Source of the DNA: Phymorhynchus buccinoides
Taxonomy: Eukaryota > Mollusca > Gastropoda > Neogastropoda > Raphitomidae
Direction: 5' to 3'
Assembly: GCA_017654935.2 (NCBI GenBank)
Contig: CM065682.1
Span: 44,979,286-45,043,285 of the forward strand
DNA length: 64,000 bases
The position numbers were made by a program, and so were the translations under genes. The notes beneath the pieces were generated by a model that did not search any database, had not been told where the DNA came from, and worked only from the letters and a program-made list of their open reading frames with translations. Every line of letters starts with the position of its first letter. Position 1 is the stretch's first letter. Shown here piece by piece: positions 59,735 through 64,000 of the stretch.

Positions 59735-59981
59735 TCTATTTATGCCATCTGTTTGTTGGTATGCTTGCTTCTTTCTTTTTTCGTTTTTTTCTTCTTTTTT
59801 ATGGGGGGGCGGTGTGGGTTGGCCTCATTTGCATGCACCCTTTTGCCATTTGTTTGTAAGCACCATACAATACCCTCTTGAAAGTTTAAATTAGTTTTAA
59901 ATTTCATTTTCATTTTTTGCTATTGCTCTCCTTTTATAAGGAAAAGCTGCTTTGAGTCTTGGAAACCTCCAAAGCCAAAAT
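59735..59981. other. Unique T-rich sequence
   Basis: Nothing assignable. Confidence 0.45.
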
Positions 59982-60320
59982 GTTTACCAGGGGGGGCATT
60001 TCACAAGGGCTAACGTTACGTTGCGCTCGCTCAAATCGGCAAAAACGGTCTAAGAAACACACTTCGTTTGCCGATAGTTCGCGTGGCGTTTTGTTCTTCC
60101 AGCAAGCGAGCAAGCGGCAAACTATCCGGAACTATCACGTGACTTGTAGGGGGTTAATACATTTCTAGTTGTTGATTCAAGTTTGGTTAAAATAATACTT
60201 TTTTAACCAATCAGACAAGAGCTTGTAATATTTTTCCGCAAACGTTTTCTAAAGTGTTTCTTAGACCCCTTTTGGCGTAACAATTATTCGCGCGGCGACC
60301 GTAATCTAGATAAACTAGAC
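59982..60320. repeat. Dispersed repeat R1, cassette 2 copy
   Basis: Starts GGGGGGCATTTCACAAGGGC and ends GCGCGGCGACCGTAATCTAG. Strongly similar to 18215-18680. Confidence 0.8.
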
Positions 60321-60329
60321 CCTGCGCTT

Positions 60330-61145
60330 CCTTGCGCACTCTTCGTTCATTCTGAATGGATGATCCTTATGGAGTTGGTCTTTACATAGTCCTCCACTAT
60401 GTCCCCTCTAAGAAAAATGAAATGCTTCGTAAACTTTTAAGGCTGAGATACCCATCGCATGTAATGATCAGCTCATATTGACCTTGATTTGGTTGCAGAA
60501 AGATGTTTGCTCTGTTACCCCTCTGTTGTTTTTGCCATTTGAAACAGCGAAATGCGATCAGGAGGGTACATTCAGTGGCGTGCGAATTGCTATGTAGTAT
60601 TCACAAAACAATTCACATCCACTGGAGGTTCCATTTGAAACAAACAAGACGAAGTAGGCCTACATTAATAGTTTTAAAATATGAGATCTATCATGGGGCG
60701 AGTAATGGCCACCATTTTTCATTCCAGATCAAGATATTTCGTGAGGTAATTGCCCCTCCGCCGTAATTTTGTATGCTCATTTAGTTGACAGTTTGCATTA
60801 TGTACTACACAAAAAGTAAGACTATAACTCACAAATTAGGGGGCGTTTGCACTAGCTATAGTGCTGCAGTCAAAAGGATTGGTTGGCCTTTGGGGGTACC
60901 TACGCCAAGTCCAGATGACCTCAAATCGCTTTGGCTGATAGAGTGGGGATGTGTCATGGGCAAAGCTTATCCACTATGTAACAAGTGTTAGCCCAGCCAA
61001 CCTGAATAGCAGCTGCCCCCTCTGCTTTCTGGCAGTCATAGTTGGAGACGATAGATAGGCATACATAAGGGGCCTACATGCACACCAAAAGTATGAAAGG
61101 CAAAAATACTTAGCCAAGAAAATATAACCAATCCAAAAAAAGAGA
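60330..61145. other. Non-coding block shared with 20495-21195
   Basis: Carries the empty site of the L1-like insertion: a single ATATAACCAATCC near 61131-61143. It has about 110 bases (60792-60905) absent from the other copy. Confidence 0.8.
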
Positions 61146-61630
61146 ACGAAAGCTGTTTATATATTTTCAAAAATCACCACTTAAACAAAAGCATAATTCA
61201 TATATCAGCAAATATTCACAAACACATGCAAACCTCCTTTTCTATCATTGAAATGACGTTAATAACCTTTGGATACTCTCTCAGTCAGACTGAAAGGAGA
61301 CAATAAAGTAAAAAGAAAAGAATGGACAAAGAATGTTCGTAGAATGGGAAAAAGACTCAACCAATGGTGCCTGGTGATAAAGGTCTTTGTACACGTTAAC
61401 ATTTTTCACTCTTTCCCCATGGCAATACAGTGATATGTCAGTCATATTATGACTGGCCTAATGTTCTGAGATCTCCAAAACAAATTCCAAGGACATGTTT
61501 GGGTGGCAGACAATTTGCAACAGTGGACCAACATTCTAGAATTGTTTGCTATTGATGTTTTATTTTACAAAAGCAAAACTGAAGCAACGAAAATTCATTT
61601 ATGATTATAACCTTATCAATAATAATCAGT
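61146..61630. other. 3' flank of UGT D, lost from cassette 1
   Basis: No gene. In cassette 1 the corresponding part is replaced by the foldback cluster. Confidence 0.5.
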
Positions 61631-63100
61631 TCAGTCAGTTTTGGATTTTCTTTTCCAGAAGCATCTGCACAACATCTTCACCATCATCCCAAGTGCAAAC
61701 ACTAAGGCCAACATATCCAGTGCCAGAAACTGATACAGGGGCATTTTCTGACCAGCATTGCACATGTACTCCCCGCCATACTGCATCACGTGATCCAGCC
61801 ATTTGGCGGCTTCCTTCATGGGTGATCCATACTGTTGACGGAACAGGGTGGACGCTTTGGAAATGGCCAGCTTTTAGCGAGGTTCCTGGGCCACTGTCAC
61901 GATACGATTCTGTAGTTCTTTAGGGGTGATGCTACGGATGTCCACAACTTCACCAAAGCCTTTATTTCTGATCCTCTCACTGTTGTAGGGCTGGTCACCA
62001 TTAAATGGATTGCAGATTAGAGGATCTGCATGAAAGAGTACTGTCCATTCATGCCACAATGACTCATGAATAGCTTAGTGTTAGGATGACCCAGCAGGTC
62101 GTTCTGAGGCAACCACTTAGAGGTCCACACTGTGTCTGAATCTGGAGAGGTCAAGTTGGATCGGAATACCACTCTGAAGCGAAAGTTAAGAAAGACTTGG
62201 AACAACTTGTCACTGATGGTCTTCGGTATATACAGTATCATGCTGCCAAATGTCACTATGACAACTCCCTGAGTAGCCTCGTCCATGAATTCCCGAAGCC
62301 CAGGTGGTAGAGGTTTGACTTTATCTGCCACAGTTCCCCCGATCAGTTTGACGTTGGGCAGAGTGGGGCTTGGGTAATCCAAAATATGGTCCATCTCCAC
62401 CAGCCATAGCTCAGCCCGCGCCAGCAGGTCACTGTTAGAAATGTAGGGCATTCCTGGGGCGTAAATGGATACTGCATCTCTGGGCATGAAAGGATCGTAA
62501 ACAAAGAGCAGTGAATGTTCGTCACTCTCTCCAAGAAAGTCATGTCATCAGAGAACGCCCCCAACTGAAAAGTATTTGTAGCTGAGGAGTAGGGAATCCT
62601 CTGTGCATGAACACTGTACATCGTTCCAGTCATGGCAAATGGAACCTGCAGCTTATATGGAATAATTGCCAAAGCATAAAATAACAGTCGAGAACAATCA
62701 AATCGGGTCCGACATCACGAATGTTCTGTTCAAGATCTCTATTTCTTAATACATCGTCGCTGAATGTCATAGCCATGGGTTGTATAACTTGCAGTATTTC
62801 GACGGCAGACATTTCTTTAAAGTACATATTAATACTTTCGATTGCCTTTTCTTCATTTTGTTGCTTCACCTGATAAGGGATATTAGACGTGTCTAAAGCT
62901 CCTCTCTCCACATAGGCGATTGGCATGGCAACCCATACTTGATAACCAAGAGTATGGAGTTCTTTTGCGATCTTAATGTGGTCCTTGGTGTAGCTCAAGG
63001 ACACAGAGGAAATGTGGGCCACCTGCTTGGCATGCATCAACAGGTACTGACTTGACAGTATCAGCATCCATATGGTGACTGTCCACAGTAGCCTCTTCAT
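61631..63100 (-). pseudogene. UGT copy D, full-length UDP-glucuronosyltransferase pseudogene
   Basis: The most complete of the three dead copies. It starts at 63100 ([17 protein letters not shown]) and ends at 61631 with a membrane helix and the tail KRKSKTD (KxKxx-like). Defects in order: a 9-bp in-frame loss in SNITVIPYQ; a frame-breaking shortfall after VLD at the same site as in A and B, but two bases shorter; a 10-bp loss after ERVTN between two ACAT repeats; a deletion of about 7 bp just after HCGMNGQY; and TAC changed to TAA after AQEPR. The part [10 protein letters not shown] to HCGMNG is still readable, with [11 protein letters not shown] and GDQPYN kept. The catalytic His position is Tyr (SLSYTKDH). 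It belongs to the second cassette. Confidence 0.92.
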
Positions 63101-63117
63101 CTTCTGTGTATTGGCTG

Positions 63118-63380
<263 letters not shown>

Positions 63381-63713
63381 CGAATGCATGAACACACATT
63401 TTGTAATTCAATCAACCGAACAAGTCTGTACCAAAACAAACAGAACTCCTGCCAAGATTGCACCACCCAGTTTTATTCAAAGTAGCCGACTGATCGTAAG
63501 GGAACAAGACGACTAGGATGGGCAACAAAATCTGATTTTTTTTAATCCAGGTATTGGCTAGTCAAAAAGACTCATTAAAAAATTAAAAATATTTAAAAGA
63601 AACAATACAAAGATAAAGCCATTACCTCCTTGTCGTTGGTGAAATGAAACGAAGAAAGTCTAGAGTGTGAAGACACTATATCACCAGCCGAGCAGCACAT
63701 GTTTCCGCTTCAG

Positions 63714-63743
63714 TGACCTTGACCTTTGACCAATGACCTTCAT
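63714..63743 (-). promoter_or_regulatory. Nuclear-receptor half-site cluster upstream of UGT D
   Basis: On the UGT strand TGGTCAAAGGTCAAGGTCA: a consensus-like DR1 (GGTCA-A-AGGTCA) abutting a third AGGTCA, with a fourth half-site in front. Cleaner than in copies A and B, where AGGTCA has become AGTTCA. Confidence 0.4.
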
Positions 63744-63989
63744 GTTCGAACTTGGCCAATATATCCTAATTACCTATCCGCTTGCAAACTTCGAGGGTCC
63801 TAGGTCTCTCCGTTCAAATGCTATCGTGTTAACGTACATAGTCAGCCAACCAGCCACAACCAGACACCATAGTTTTCGCATCAAGGCTGCTTAAGAATGA
63901 CAATAGATGCATTAAAGGTGTCTAGCATGGTTGACATGACAGTCTTCTACGGGGAACTGAAAATAATAAATTCTTTACTGATACTCTAC

Positions 63990-64000
63990 AGGGCCAGGCA
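63990..64000. mobile_element. Left end of Harbinger-like MITE copy 4
   Basis: AGGGCCAGGCA at the window edge, at the same distance upstream of UGT D as copies 1 and 2 upstream of UGT A and B. Confidence 0.6.

Overview
The window looks like nuclear DNA from a lophotrochozoan invertebrate, most probably a marine mollusc (a gastropod is my best guess). The grounds are a UDP-glucuronosyltransferase family, neuropeptide-type GPCRs, several small inverted-repeat transposons, very dense (CA)n, (GA)n and poly-G/C tracts, and the repeated ACCTTGACCTTGG-type sequences familiar from mollusc genomes. No operons or CRISPR arrays are present. Genes are sparse and surrounded by repeats. A 500-base run of N at 55132-55631 marks an assembly gap.

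Layout. 0-1 kb: the end of a MULE-type transposase, broken by five tandem copies of a 103-bp coding segment. 2.9-9.4 kb: a nearly full-length I/Jockey-type non-LTR retrotransposon with gag-like ORF1 and endonuclease-RT-RNase H ORF2. 9.5-11.4 kb: UGT pseudogene A on the minus strand, its upstream region and a Harbinger-like MITE. 11.5-15.5 kb: another inverted-repeat element and long CA/GT tracts. 15.5-18.2 kb: intact GPCR gene 1. 20.5-26.8 kb: a block shared with 60.3-64.0 kb, an L1-like insertion, a nest of foldback elements and UGT pseudogene B. 26.8-28.6 kb: a higher-order satellite array with 35/36-bp monomers. 29.5-31.0 kb: UGT gene C, the only intact UGT. 31-51 kb: MITEs, SINE-like repeats, GA arrays and minisatellites. 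51.3 kb: one exon resembling the C-terminus of diacylglycerol kinase (minus). After the gap: GPCR gene 2 and UGT pseudogene D, which together repeat the GPCR1-UGT B arrangement in the same orientation.

The main biological result is this duplicated cassette: a plus-strand GPCR gene followed by a minus-strand UGT copy, present at 15.5-26.8 and 55.6-64.0 kb, plus a third UGT copy (A). Both GPCR copies remain open. UGT copies A, B and D are all broken, and all three have Tyr where the intact gene C has the catalytic His. The UGT copies share an unusual layout: a long (TG)n tract on the coding strand ends directly at the TTTCAG splice acceptor before the coding exon. Copies A, B and D also share a cluster of nuclear-receptor half-sites about 0.5-0.6 kb upstream.

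Limits: everything here was read by eye. Family names rest on motifs, element borders are good to a few bases only where a terminal repeat or target duplication is given, and copy counts are approximate.
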